Of a stretch of DNA of 64,000 bases, positions 63,299 through 64,000 are shown piece after piece (position 1 is the first letter of the stretch; every line of letters starts with the position of its first letter). The position numbers were made by a program, and so were the translations under genes. Where the stretch lies: contig NZ_VUYU01000029.1 of assembly GCF_011682065.1 (NCBI RefSeq), forward strand, positions 1 through 64,000. The letters are read 5' to 3'. Origin of the DNA: Massilia rubra (GTDB taxonomy: Bacteria > Pseudomonadota > Gammaproteobacteria > Burkholderiales > Burkholderiaceae_D). Under the pieces are notes generated by a model that searched no databases, had not been told where the DNA came from, and saw only the letters and a list, made by a program, of their open reading frames with translations.

Positions 63299-64000
63299 AT
63301 GCTGCACACCGTTATCCCCATCGCCAATCCGCGTCCGATCGATTTCGATGCGGACCTGATCCGCAAGTTGAGCCAGAACGGTCCGCGTTACACCTCGTAC
63401 CCGACCGCCGACCGCTTCAGCGAAGCCTTCGGCTACCGTGACTACCTGCATGCGGTGGCGGGGCTGCGCACGCGCGGCACGGTCAAGCCGCTTTCGCTGT
63501 ACCTGCACATCCCGTTCTGCGAATCGGTGTGCTACTACTGCGCCTGCAACAAGATCGTCACCAAGAACCACGACAAGGCGGTTACCTACCTGGGCTACCT
63601 GAAACGCGAGATCGAGATGCAGGGCAGGCTGTTCGCCGGCATGAACCAGATCGAGCAGCTGCACCTGGGCGGCGGCACGCCGACCTATTTCACCGACGCG
63701 CAGATGGAAGAGCTGATGGACCACCTGCGCCGCTGGTTCCAGTTCGCGCCCGACGGCAGCGGCGAATATTCGATCGAAATCGATCCGCGCACGGTCTCGC
63801 GCGAGCGTGTCCTGAGCCTGCGCCGCCAGGGTTTCAACCGCGTCAGCCTGGGCGTGCAGGATTACGACCCGGCGGTGCAGGCGGCGGTCAACCGCATCCA
63901 GCCCGAGGCCGAAACCCAGGCCATCATCGACGCCGCGCGCGAAGCGGGCTTCCGCTCGGTGAGCATCGACCTCATTTACGGCCTGCCCAAGCAGAACGTA
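63299..64000 (+). CDS. hemN: Oxygen-independent coproporphyrinogen III dehydrogenase HemN, N-terminal part (cut by window end)
   Basis: 234 codons are visible and the frame is open to the end of the window. AGGAG precedes ATG 63299. The N-terminus GPRYTSYPTADRFSEAF and the radical-SAM cluster motif HIPFCESVCYYCACNKI (CxxxCxxC plus C) are those of HemN. LHLGGGTPTYF binds SAM, and VSLGVQDYDP and LIYGLPKQ follow. It decarboxylates coproporphyrinogen III in heme synthesis without oxygen. The FNR box just upstream fits anaerobic induction. Confidence 0.93.
   Translation, partial: MLHTVIPIANPRPIDFDADLIRKLSQNGPRYTSYPTADRFSEAFGYRDYLHAVAGLRTRGTVKPLSLYLHIPFCESVCYYCACNKIVTKNHDKAVTYLGYLKREIEMQGRLFAGMNQIEQLHLGGGTPTYFTDAQMEELMDHLRRWFQFAPDGSGEYSIEIDPRTVSRERVLSLRRQGFNRVSLGVQDYDPAVQAAVNRIQPEAETQAIIDAAREAGFRSVSIDLIYGLPKQNV

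Overview
The window is high-GC chromosomal DNA from a betaproteobacterium, most likely Oxalobacteraceae (Massilia/Telluria/Duganella type). This rests on three PEP-CTERM proteins with VPEPG-type sorting tails, surface lipoprotein chitinase and glucanase, FNR/ANR-type promoters ahead of hemN and an Aer-like receptor, and dense (G/C)-ending codon use. The genus is an inference. I saw no rRNA or tRNA gene, CRISPR array, prophage or replication origin.

Layout. 0-0.16 kb: 3' end of an IS200/IS605-type tnpB with its right-end hairpin. 0.26-2.3 kb: periplasmic methanethiol-oxidase/SBP56-like protein plus an SCO-type copper chaperone. 2.8-16.6 kb: a three-gene cluster of a ~3100-residue DUF11/SdrD-B surface protein, an Ig-plus-beta-barrel outer-membrane protein and an OmpA-family protein, with a good sigma70 promoter in front and a REP-like 30-bp inverted repeat behind. 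16.8-19.6 kb: two unknown genes and two paralogous PEP-CTERM genes. 19.8-22.8 kb: S9 peptidase plus a coupled secreted protein. 22.8-25.9 kb: lipoprotein GH64 beta-1,3-glucanase and GH18 chitinase-like protein behind a LacI-type palindrome. 26.5-28.6 kb: tandem DUF1963 lipoproteins. 28.7-33.4 kb: YajD-like HNH protein, a ~1090-residue repeat protein and an RTX-repeat protein. 33.4-35.2 kb (minus): ArsR regulator, coiled-coil membrane protein, DUF4386 protein and another membrane protein. 35.6-38.8 kb (plus, divergent from arsR): acyl-CoA-dehydrogenase-like flavoprotein, signal-less PhnD/TauA-like binding protein and a TusA-like/diiron fusion. 38.8-42.6 kb: a lipoprotein, a small protein and three tandem paralogous secreted proteins. 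42.6-49.8 kb (minus): FemAB/GNAT-like protein, a coupled small membrane pair, KefC with KefF-type subunit, a classical GH18 chitinase and a NagX-like membrane protein. 50-57 kb: a PEP-CTERM gene with a sigma54-like promoter, alpha/beta hydrolase, BarA-type hybrid kinase and universal stress protein. 57.2-64 kb: Pat-type acetyltransferase, two small genes, Aer-like chemoreceptor and hemN running off the end.

How parts fit. The polysaccharide genes (GH64, two GH18, NagX-like) suggest use of fungal or arthropod polymers. FNR-like boxes before pat, the Aer-like gene and hemN have identical spacing to a -10-like hexamer, which suggests a small oxygen-responsive regulon. The least explained loci are the acyl-CoA-dehydrogenase/PhnD-like/TusA-diiron operon, the giant surface protein with its dedicated barrel and OmpA partner, and the triplicated secreted family. 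All family assignments come from reading motifs by eye; none was checked by a database search.
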